A program made the translations under genes and the position numbers. Source: Planctomycetaceae bacterium (lineage in GTDB: Bacteria; Planctomycetota; UBA1135; GCA-002686595). Taken from it: a DNA stretch of 8,316 bases. The notes beneath the pieces are model-generated. The model was not told the DNA's origin, ran no database searches, and was given only the letters and a program-made list of their open reading frames with translations. Location: NCBI GenBank assembly GCA_013360535.1, contig JABWBL010000123.1, forward strand, positions 1 through 8,316. The letters are read 5' to 3'. Below, piece by piece: positions 1 to 6,491 of the stretch. Each line of letters starts with the position of its first letter. Within the stretch, counting starts at the first letter, position 1.

Positions 1-462
1 GGCTCCCGAGCCGTCGTCGAAGCTCGCGAGCGCCTCCCCACGTCGCGGCGTCACCGGAAGGCCGCCCGCGACGGCGACCCAGTCCGTTCCGCTCCACTGC
101 GCGACGCCGCCGCACGCGTTGCCGCCGGAAAACTCGAAGGCACCGGTCGCGAACAGCGTGTCGCCAGCGCCGAAGTCGAACATCGCGAGCTCGTGGACCG
201 CGGCGTCGAATCCCGCGCCGACCTGCTCCCAGCCTCCCGGCATCCGCCGCGCGATGCGCAACGCCGCGGCGTCGCCGGCGGCCACGAACTCGCCTCCCGC
301 ATACATGACGCTCCCGCTGCCGTCGTCGAACTCGAGCAGCGCTCGCACCTCGCCCTCGAATCCGCCACCGCCGAAGAGCGGCGTCCAGTCGGCACACTGC
401 GGCAGCGCCGAAACGCTCGCGGACAGGGTCAGGAATCCGATCAAGGGTGCGACGGCGGGCAT
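1..462 (-). CDS. Secreted FDDGSG-repeat (beta-propeller-like) protein, N-terminal part only
   Basis: Open reading frame entering from the left edge; the 154 residues visible are its N-terminus. Residues 1-19 form a hydrophobic signal peptide ending V-S-A before LPQC, so export is likely. After it come about 50-residue repeats. FDDGSG at 45-50 is followed by YAGGEF and a tryptophan; a diverged copy, FDFGAG at 95-100, is followed by FATGAF and two tryptophans; a third, FDDGSG at 148-153, is cut by the window edge. The spacing is 50 then 53 residues. Such DDGSG...GG.F repeats are typical of large secreted planctomycete proteins thought to fold as propellers; substrate and role are unknown. The ATG at 462 is chosen because it fits the signal peptide, but its n-region has no positive charge. 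An in-frame GTG at 531 would add 23 residues including an Arg-Arg pair and is a real alternative. No clear Shine-Dalgarno precedes either start. It is divergent from the oxidoreductase gene. Confidence 0.82.
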   Translation of the reverse strand, partial: MPAVAPLIGFLTLSASVSALPQCADWTPLFGGGGFEGEVRALLEFDDGSGSVMYAGGEFVAAGDAAALRIARRMPGGWEQVGAGFDAAVHELAMFDFGAGDTLFATGAFEFSGGNACGGVAQWSGTDWVAVAGGLPVTPRRGEALASFDDGSGA

Positions 463-662
463 GGACGATCCGAGCGATTGCAGGCGGCGAGAAACGTGTC
501 CGGGTGCCGCCCAGCATGCACCGAAACGCACAACGTTGGCGCAAAAGCGGACGATCGCCTGCGCGACGCGGCGCGGCGAGCGCCTCCGCGAGCCCGCAGC
601 CCGCGGGATTCGGGGCCCTGGGGTTGTATCCTCTCGCCCCAGCCCGCTCGGGCGCCCTCTCC
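463..662. promoter_or_regulatory. Divergent intergenic region between genes 1 and 2
   Basis: These 200 bases separate two divergently transcribed genes and should hold both promoters, but I cannot place a convincing -35/-10 pair for either. A weak TTGTAT at 624-629 resembles a -10 box without a matching -35. There is a short inverted repeat, CTGGGG (618-623) with CCCCAG (637-642) and a 13-base loop, just ahead of the oxidoreductase start. The 8-base palindromes CCCGCGGG (600-607) and GGGCGCCC (650-657) are expected by chance at this GC content. There is no purine-rich ribosome-binding site before the ATG at 663. If gene 1 starts at the GTG at 531, the non-coding part shrinks to 131 bases. Confidence 0.35.
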
Positions 663-3434
663 ATGAACTCCCACGATCCCGCCACGCTCAACGTCACTCC
701 GATCGAGAACTTTCCGCGGCCGGAGACGTGGGACAACGTCGAGCTGCTCGAGGCGAAGGCCTGGCCGCGGCGCGAGAAGAAGAGCTACATGCTCGTGCCG
801 ACGACGTGCTTCAACTGCGAGGCCGCCTGCGGGCTCGTGGCGTACGTCGACAAGTCGGACCTCTCGATCAAGAAGCTCGAGGGCAACCCGTTCCACCCCG
901 GGTCGCGCGGCCGCAACTGCGCGAAGGGGCCGGCGACGCTCAACCAGGTCAACGACACCGGACGCGTGCTCTATCCGATGAAGCGCGTCGGACCGCGTGG
1001 TTCGGGCAAGTGGGAGCGCGTGAGCTGGGACCACGTGCTCGACACGTTCGCGGCGCAGATCCGCAAGGCGCTGGTCGAAGGCCGCAAGACCGAGGTCATG
1101 TACCACGTCGGCCGCCCGGGGCACGACGGCTACATGGATCGCGTGCTGCAGAGCTGGGGCGTCGACGGCCACAACAGCCACACCAACGTGTGCAGCGGCG
1201 CCGCGCGCCTTGGCTACGCGCTGTGGACCGGCGCGGACCGCCCGTCGCCCGACCACGAGAACGCGAAGTTCATCCTGCTGCTCTCGAGCCACCTCGAGAC
1301 CGGCCACTACTTCAACCCGCACGCGCAGCGCATCATCGACGGCAAGCTCAAGGGCGCGAAGCTCTGCACCGTCGACGTGCGCCTCTCGAACACCGCGTCG
1401 ATGTCCGACTGGTGGCTCGCGCCGTACCCGGGCACGGAAGCGATGCTGCTCCTGTCGTTCGCGCACGTGCTGCTGCACGAGGGCCTGTACGACCGCGAAT
1501 TCCTCGAGGAATGGGTCAACTGGCGCGACTACCTCGCCTGGGCGCATCCGGGTGAGCCCGTGTCGTTCGAGCGCTTCATCGAGTCGCTGAAAGCCCGCTA
1601 CGCCTACGCGGCGCCCGACAAGGCCGCGGCGGAGTGCGGCGTCGATGCGAAGACGATCGTCGAGGTCGCGCGCGCGATCGGCACGGCCAAGCGCGCGTTC
1701 GCGTCGCACGTGTGGCGCAACGCGGCCTCGGGCAACGAAGGCGGCTGGCAGGTCGCGCGTTGCCTGCAGTTCGTCGGCGTGCTCGTCGGCGCCGTCGGCG
1801 CCAAGGGCGGCACCAACATGAACGTGCAGGACAAGTTCGTGCCTGCGCCGTTCGTCAAGCCGCCGCCGCAGCAGGTGTGGAACGAGCTGCTCTACCCACG
1901 CGAGTGGCCGCTCTCGCACCACGAGCTCAGCTTCCTGCTCCCCCACTTCCTGAAAGACGGTCGCGGCAAGCTCGCGGCCTACTTCACGCGCGTCTACAAC
2001 CCCGTCTGGACCAACCCGGACGGCATGGTGTGGGAAGAGGTGCTGCGCGACGAGGCGAAGGTCGAGCTGCACGCCGCGCTCACGCCGACGTGGAGCGAGA
2101 CCGCGCAATACGCCGACTACGTGCTGCCGATGGGCGTCGGCGCCGAGCGCCACGACCTGCAGAGCCAGGAGACGCACGCCGCGCAGTGGATCGGCTTCCG
2201 CCAGCCCGTGCGCCGCGTCGCGATGGAGCGCCTGGGCAAGCCCGTCGAATTCACGTGGCAGGCCAACCCCGGCGAAGTGTGGGAAGAGGACGAGTTCTGG
2301 ATCGAGCTCTCGTGGCGCATCGACACCGATGGCTCGCTCGGGATCCGCAAGTGGTACGAGTCGCCGTACCGCAAGGGTGAGAAGATCACGGTCAGCGAGT
2401 ACTACCGCTGGATCTTCGAGAACTCCGTGCCCGGCCTGCCGGAGGCCGCAGCGAAGGAAGGGCTCACGCCGCTCGACTACATGCGCCGCCACGGAGCGTT
2501 CCTCGTCAAGGAAGGCACGTGGGAAGTGCACATGAAGGCGGGTGACGCCGCCGGAGCCGCCAACCGCGGTGAAGGCACGCTCGAGAAGGACGGCAAGCCG
2601 GTCGCGATCGTCGCGTCGGGTGCGCCGCGCGCGGGCTTCGCGACGCCGTCGAAGCGCTGCGAGATCTTCTCGAAGACGATGGTCGACTGGGGCTGGCCCG
2701 AGTTCGCGACGCCCGAGTACATCCGGAGCCACGTCCACCGCTCGAACTTCGACCACGCGAAGGGCGAGTACGTGCTCGTGCCGACCTTCCGCCTGCCGAC
2801 GCTCATCCACACGCGCTCGGCGAACTCGAAGTGGCTGTACGAGCTCTCGAACACCAACCCGGTCTGGATCCACCCCGAGGACGCCAAGCGCATCGGCGTC
2901 GACACGCTCGACCTCGTGCGCGTCTCGACGCGCATCGGGCACTTCGTCAACAAGGTCTGGGTCACCGAGGGCGTGCGCCCCGGCGTCGTCGCCTGCTCGC
3001 ACCACCTCGGCCGCTGGCGCCTGCACGAGAATGTCGCCAAGGACTCCTGCGCGATGCCGCTCGTGCGCCGCGAGGAACTTTCCCCCGGCCAATACCGCTT
3101 CCGCCGCCTCGAGGACATCAAGCCCTACAAGTCCTCCGACCCCGACTCCGAGCGCATCTGGTGGAGCGAAGGCGGCGTGCACCAGAACCTCACCTTCCCG
3201 GTCCAACCCGACCCCGTCAGCGGCATGCACTGCTGGCACCAGGCCGTGAAGGTCGAGCGCGCCCACGCGGGCGACCAGTACGGCGACGTCGTCGTCGACA
3301 CGACCAAGTCCATGGCCGTCTACCACGAGTGGCTCGCCAAGGCCCGCCCCGTGAAGGGCGCACTTCGCCGCCCGCTCCACTTCGCGCGCGCCGTCAAACC
3401 CTCGCCCGACGCCTACAAGCTGCCCGGTTCCTGA
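663..3434 (+). CDS. Molybdopterin (bis-MGD) oxidoreductase catalytic subunit, DMSO reductase superfamily
   Basis: This 923-residue protein is a molybdenum or tungsten bis-MGD oxidoreductase. An N-terminal [4Fe-4S] motif has C49, C52, C56 and C86 (CX2CX3CX29C), followed by K88 in the usual C-x-K-G context. The main molybdopterin domain spans roughly 98-560. C177, in NVCSGAARLG, sits where the metal ligand lies, which groups it with the Cys/Sec-ligand formate dehydrogenase, Nap and polysulfide/thiosulfate reductase types rather than Ser- or Asp-ligand enzymes. TAQYADYVLP (about 480-489) and NPVW (732-735), at the start of the C-terminal dinucleotide-binding domain, are also family hallmarks. 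The substrate cannot be read from the sequence. There is no signal peptide or twin-arginine motif, so a cytoplasmic location is inferred. In-frame ATGs at 447 and 516 would add an unconserved Arg/Ala/Pro-rich leader, so 663 is preferred. No FeS or membrane subunit gene is adjacent. G/C-ending codons dominate (37 of the first 40). Confidence 0.94.
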   Translation: MNSHDPATLNVTPIENFPRPETWDNVELLEAKAWPRREKKSYMLVPTTCFNCEAACGLVAYVDKSDLSIKKLEGNPFHPGSRGRNCAKGPATLNQVNDTGRVLYPMKRVGPRGSGKWERVSWDHVLDTFAAQIRKALVEGRKTEVMYHVGRPGHDGYMDRVLQSWGVDGHNSHTNVCSGAARLGYALWTGADRPSPDHENAKFILLLSSHLETGHYFNPHAQRIIDGKLKGAKLCTVDVRLSNTASMSDWWLAPYPGTEAMLLLSFAHVLLHEGLYDREFLEEWVNWRDYLAWAHPGEPVSFERFIESLKARYAYAAPDKAAAECGVDAKTIVEVARAIGTAKRAFASHVWRNAASGNEGGWQVARCLQFVGVLVGAVGAKGGTNMNVQDKFVPAPFVKPPPQQVWNELLYPREWPLSHHELSFLLPHFLKDGRGKLAAYFTRVYNPVWTNPDGMVWEEVLRDEAKVELHAALTPTWSETAQYADYVLPMGVGAERHDLQSQETHAAQWIGFRQPVRRVAMERLGKPVEFTWQANPGEVWEEDEFWIELSWRIDTDGSLGIRKWYESPYRKGEKITVSEYYRWIFENSVPGLPEAAAKEGLTPLDYMRRHGAFLVKEGTWEVHMKAGDAAGAANRGEGTLEKDGKPVAIVASGAPRAGFATPSKRCEIFSKTMVDWGWPEFATPEYIRSHVHRSNFDHAKGEYVLVPTFRLPTLIHTRSANSKWLYELSNTNPVWIHPEDAKRIGVDTLDLVRVSTRIGHFVNKVWVTEGVRPGVVACSHHLGRWRLHENVAKDSCAMPLVRREELSPGQYRFRRLEDIKPYKSSDPDSERIWWSEGGVHQNLTFPVQPDPVSGMHCWHQAVKVERAHAGDQYGDVVVDTTKSMAVYHEWLAKARPVKGALRRPLHFARAVKPSPDAYKLPGS

Positions 3435-4300
3435 GTTCGGCGCTCCGCCGGGGCCTTCGGGCGCCAGCGCAGCAGGCCGAGCAGCGGGCGGTGGTCGGAG
3501 GCGAGCGGTTCGTCGAGGACGTGCAGGCCGGCGGAGAGGTCCCAGAAGTTGGCGGAATCGGGCGGCGAGCCGGCGAGCACGTAGTCGATCTCCTTGTGCG
3601 GAGCGTCGGAGGAGAAGGTGAAGCGGTCGTGGCCGGTGGCGGGCGCGCCGTCGGGCCCGCGCTTCTCGAGTTCGGCCCCGAGTTCACGCAGCAGCGCGAG
3701 CGTGCGGGACTGCGGGCCGTCGTTGAAGTCGCCGACGAGGATCCACGGCGTGCGCAGCTCGCTCACGAACGCCGCAAGCGCCTGCGCCTGCGCGAAACGG
3801 AACGTGTCGTCGTCGACCCAGTCGAAGTGGAGGCAGATCGCGGTGATGAGCGTGCCGTCGGCGAGCTCGACGTCGACGGCGAGCGCGACGCGCGGCTCGT
3901 TGCCGTCGGGCAGTCGCACGGGGCGCGCGCCGTGAATGGGCAGTCGCGAGAGCACCGCCATGCCGTAGCGCCCGCCGTCGTGCGGCATGAACTCGCCAAA
4001 ACTCGCGTGGTAACGCCGTGCGGTGAGTCGCTCGAGCTCCTGCGCGAGCTCCTGCGGTTGGTCTACACCCCCACTGCGCCGAACGCCGACGTCGACCTCC
4101 TGCAGCGCGATCACGTCCGCATCGAAGCTCGCCAGTACCGCCGCCGTGCGTTCGAGATCGACGCGCCTGTCGAGCCCCTCACCGTGCCTGATGTTGTAAC
4201 TCGCGACCCGCAGCTCGCGTGCCGCGCCGAGCGGCGCCTGACAGGCCGGCACGATCCACAGAAGCGCAAGAATCCAGGACCGACGCAGGAGCTGCAGCAT
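3413..4300 (-). CDS. Endonuclease/exonuclease/phosphatase (EEP) family protein, probable lipoprotein
   Basis: This 295-residue metal-dependent phosphoesterase belongs to the DNase I/exonuclease III/sphingomyelinase fold. The family motifs appear in order: SYNIRHGEG (N36), LQEVD (metal-binding E68), YGMAVLSRLPI (112-122), LHFDW (157-161), VGDFND (D191, N193), EIDYVL (237-242) and SDHRPL (D269, H270). The catalytic set looks intact. Residues 1-20 have an Arg-Arg n-region, a hydrophobic stretch and C20 in IVPAC, a near-lipobox (proline at -2 is unusual), so it is probably exported and possibly lipidated. Members of this subgroup act on nucleic acids, phospholipid head groups or inositol phosphates; nothing here decides which. 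An extracytoplasmic site favours a phosphodiesterase over a DNA-repair enzyme (inference). The start at 4300 places the signal peptide correctly, but no good ribosome-binding site precedes it. The last 22 bases overlap the convergent oxidoreductase gene. Codon bias is milder than in that neighbour. Confidence 0.92.
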   Translation of the reverse strand: MLQLLRRSWILALLWIVPACQAPLGAARELRVASYNIRHGEGLDRRVDLERTAAVLASFDADVIALQEVDVGVRRSGGVDQPQELAQELERLTARRYHASFGEFMPHDGGRYGMAVLSRLPIHGARPVRLPDGNEPRVALAVDVELADGTLITAICLHFDWVDDDTFRFAQAQALAAFVSELRTPWILVGDFNDGPQSRTLALLRELGAELEKRGPDGAPATGHDRFTFSSDAPHKEIDYVLAGSPPDSANFWDLSAGLHVLDEPLASDHRPLLGLLRWRPKAPAERRTQEPGSL

Positions 4301-4476
4301 GTCGACGATTCAAGGCCAGCGACACCTTCACCGCAAGCGCGAGCCTCGTCGGCTCGAACTCGAAGTCGGCGCTCACGGACTCCGGGTGGCCCCGTAGTCG
4401 CTAACCTCCGCGTGGGCACCGGGACGTCCCGTCCGACCGGCCGGGCCGTTGGGGAGAGAAGCTCGAGGATTCGAAA
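4301..4476. promoter_or_regulatory. Divergent intergenic region between the EEP and beta-sandwich genes
   Basis: These 176 bases lie between divergent genes and should contain both promoters; no convincing -35/-10 pair stands out. Two perfect palindromes lie close together on the gene 4 side: CGGGACGTCCCG (4420-4431) and CCGGCCGG (4437-4444), about 32-57 bases ahead of the GTG start. The first is long enough to be a possible repressor or activator site; the second could easily be chance in DNA this GC-rich. No small ORF with a plausible start and ribosome-binding site is visible. Confidence 0.35.
4465..4468 (+). promoter_or_regulatory. Ribosome-binding site (GAGG) fixing a GTG start
   Basis: GAGG lies eight bases before the GTG at 4477 and is the only well-spaced Shine-Dalgarno-like sequence I see ahead of a gene here. 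It supports GTG as the start; the nearby ATG at 4490 is out of frame. Confidence 0.6.
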
Positions 4477-6387
4477 GTGACGCAATTCCATGGTGCGAAG
4501 CGCGCCCTCGGGCTCGGCCTCGGGGTCGTTCTCGCGACCGCGTTGATCCTGTTCGTCTGGCGCAGCGATACGGCGAATCCGAAGGCGGCGAGCGCACCGG
4601 AATCGGAGTCGGCGCCGGTCGAGGCCGTGCAGTCGCTCGCTGCGGCGACCGAGCCATCGATCGAGCCCGCGCGGGAAATCCCAAAGGAAGCTCCGACGGT
4701 GGCGACCGAGGCGAACGCGATCCCCGCGACGCGCTCGGTCCAAGGCACGCTGAGATTCGCGAACGAGGGCACGGACAAGGTCGCGGGAAACGGGAAGGTC
4801 GTGCTCGCGCTCGGCGAGAGCGGGGCCTCGCGCGAAGTGTCGGCGCTGCACAACGCAGGCGCGTTCTCGTTTCAGGCCACCGAGGACGAGACCGAGTGTT
4901 CCGTGGTCTCGATCTCGATCGGACGGCTCGAGGCGCGTGCGACGACCGCGCGGCACAGGATTTCTGCCTCCGGCACGCTCGAACTCGAGATCGAGTGGAG
5001 CCCCGGAACGCTGCTGCACGTCGTCGATGCGGCGACGGGTGCGGAACTCGACGACGTGACGCTCGTCGCGCAGAGCGTCGCGGTCAGGGGTGCCTCTGGC
5101 CTGACGCTCGGCATGCCCCCGGCCTCCGCGCTCGAGACCCCGCTGTTGCGTGGCCAGCGCTCGCCGTTTTCCTTGCCGCGCGCGGCGAGCGTCGAAGCCT
5201 GCTGGCTGCGCGCCCCCGGCTACGCGTGGAGCGCGGCGTATTTCGAGGGCGGAGAGGGCGAGCGACGCGTCGCGCTGCAGCGCGGGAGCGCGCTCGAGCT
5301 GCGCGTGACCTGGGACACGAGCTCGACGCGTTCGGTGCTCCTCACCTTGGAGGATCCGCTCACCGGCGCGTGGCTGCTGCGCGACCGACTCGAGGCCCAA
5401 GCTCCCCTCGCGCGCTTCGACGCGCTGCCGCCGGGGACATGGTCCGCACAGCTCGCGCATTCGGTCCGCGGCAACGACATCGTGCTCGCCCGCAGCGTTC
5501 TCGAGCTGCGACCGGGCGAGACCACGGAATGGAACGTCGCGAGCCTCTCCGAAGGCCTCCGGCAGACGGGGAGCGTCGTGTTGCTCGTCAGGACGCCCGA
5601 GGGCGCTTCCTCCTGCGGTTCCGCTGAGCTCCTCGGCCCCCTGCCGGTGGGACCGCGCGCCGATCCCGTGGCGCTCGGACTCGATCGCCTTCCGACGCCC
5701 GGAGAGTGGAAGGCCACGTTCCTTGGCCTCGCACCGGGCGAATACGAACTGGCCGTTCCCGGCTGGAGCCTGACGCGAACCCTGAACGTGTTCGAACAAG
5801 AAGTGACGACGGTGGAACTCGACGTGCCCACGCTCGTGCCGGTCGTCGTGCGTGTCGTCGATGAACAAGGCGCGGCGCTCGACTTGGCCGTGGTCGGCTA
5901 CCGAAGCTCGATCGAAGGCGCCGTGCGGCACGGCGAGGCGACGGCGATACGGATGGCGAAGGCAGGGTACTGGCGGGCGATGGTCCAGCCGGGATCTCTC
6001 GAAGTGACCGCGAGCGCGCCCGGAATGGCGACCGCGCGCAAGCAGGTCGTCGTCGGCAGCGAAGGAGCCGAGGTCGAGTTCGCGCTCTCGAAGTCGAAGG
6101 ACCTGGGACTGCGGCTCAGGGTGCGGAAAGGTGAAGCGCTCGTTCCCGTCGCGATGGCCCACTGGGCGCGGGTGCGCTTCGAGTCGCTCAGCGGTTCCGG
6201 TCAGGTGACGCAACTGGCGTTCGGCAACGCTGTTTCAGCGAGTTCGGTCGTGACGGCGACGTTCTCGGCCGCCGGTCGCTACAGGGTCACGCTGCCGCGC
6301 GGCTTCGCCGACTTGACCAGCGAGCGCAGTTTCGAGGTGGACGTCCTCGAGAGCGGCGGCGAGCTCGAGCTGCAGCTCGACGGTTAG
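4477..6387 (+). CDS. Membrane-anchored multi-domain beta-sandwich protein, carboxypeptidase-regulatory-like
   Basis: This 636-residue protein is of unknown function. The short basic N-terminus (AKR at 7-9) leads into one hydrophobic segment (about 10-28), then an Ala/Glu/Pro-rich linker to about residue 86. This suggests an N-in anchor or uncleaved signal with the rest outside the cytoplasm. The remainder looks like a string of beta-sandwich modules, roughly 87-175, 175-268, 269-354, 360-448, 449-540 and 543-636. The clearest, 449-540, has the carboxypeptidase D regulatory-like pattern: VRVVDEQGAALD, then YWRAMVQPGSLEVTASAPG, then a closing beta strand ending VEFALS. Related turn motifs recur as LPPGTWSAQL and LAPGEYELAVPG. 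No catalytic motif is visible. Such proteins in Planctomycetota are usually annotated only as carboxypeptidase regulatory-like or hypothetical, so a binding or structural envelope role is a guess. It is divergent from the EEP gene and convergent with the SurA-like gene. Confidence 0.85.
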   Translation: MTQFHGAKRALGLGLGVVLATALILFVWRSDTANPKAASAPESESAPVEAVQSLAAATEPSIEPAREIPKEAPTVATEANAIPATRSVQGTLRFANEGTDKVAGNGKVVLALGESGASREVSALHNAGAFSFQATEDETECSVVSISIGRLEARATTARHRISASGTLELEIEWSPGTLLHVVDAATGAELDDVTLVAQSVAVRGASGLTLGMPPASALETPLLRGQRSPFSLPRAASVEACWLRAPGYAWSAAYFEGGEGERRVALQRGSALELRVTWDTSSTRSVLLTLEDPLTGAWLLRDRLEAQAPLARFDALPPGTWSAQLAHSVRGNDIVLARSVLELRPGETTEWNVASLSEGLRQTGSVVLLVRTPEGASSCGSAELLGPLPVGPRADPVALGLDRLPTPGEWKATFLGLAPGEYELAVPGWSLTRTLNVFEQEVTTVELDVPTLVPVVVRVVDEQGAALDLAVVGYRSSIEGAVRHGEATAIRMAKAGYWRAMVQPGSLEVTASAPGMATARKQVVVGSEGAEVEFALSKSKDLGLRLRVRKGEALVPVAMAHWARVRFESLSGSGQVTQLAFGNAVSASSVVTATFSAAGRYRVTLPRGFADLTSERSFEVDVLESGGELELQLDG

Positions 6388-6427
6388 CTGGCCCTCGCCG
6401 TCGCGCGCGCTCCTCGCATCAAGCGAA

Positions 6428-6463
6428 GAGCGCCACCCACCGGAAAGCCGGCGGGTGGCGCTC
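6428..6463. terminator. Strong hairpin between convergent genes, possible bidirectional terminator
   Basis: The arms 6428-6443 and 6448-6463 form a 16-pair stem with a four-base loop (AAAG on the plus strand). One position is imperfect: A6439 faces C6452, a mismatch in plus-strand RNA but a G-U wobble in minus-strand RNA, so the minus-strand hairpin is fully paired. It lies 40 bases after the plus-strand gene's stop and 28 after the minus-strand gene's stop. Neither side has a proper U-tract; the minus side reads CTTCGCTT. A terminator or 3'-end-stabilising hairpin is the natural reading from position and stability. The rest of the 104-base gap, 6388-6491, shows nothing else. Confidence 0.6.
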
Positions 6464-6491
6464 GTGAAGCGAACCGAAAGGCGCGCGATTC

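Noticed and set aside
618..642. Six-base inverted repeat with a 13-base loop in the leader of the oxidoreductase, as a riboswitch or Mo-cofactor element
   Set aside because: The stem is too short and there is no match to the multi-helix architecture of the molybdenum cofactor RNA motif that I could see.
447..662. Upstream in-frame extension of the oxidoreductase (ATG at 447 or 516), tested as a Tat leader
   Set aside because: It contains arginines, but not an SRRxFLK-type motif followed by a hydrophobic stretch, and would overlap or abut the start of the divergent gene.
441..3380. A 979-codon open frame on the minus strand opposite the oxidoreductase
   Set aside because: It is the mirror of a strongly biased GC-rich gene. 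Its translation is Arg/Ala/Val/His-rich low-complexity sequence with no motif, while the plus frame has all the molybdopterin family hallmarks.
3439..3465. Short stem (GGCGC/GCGCC plus CCG/CGG with one bulge) just after the oxidoreductase stop, as a terminator
   Set aside because: Eight pairs with a ten-base loop and no U-tract, inside the coding sequence of the EEP gene; likely by chance at this GC content.
2831..4480. A 549-codon plus-strand frame spanning the end of gene 2 and all of gene 3
   Set aside because: The composition is Arg-rich and it contradicts two well-supported genes.
4111..6213. A 700-codon minus-strand open frame opposite gene 4 and reaching into the EEP gene
   Set aside because: The product is Arg-rich with no recognisable domain. 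The EEP catalytic motifs and the anchored beta-sandwich pattern lie in the chosen frames.
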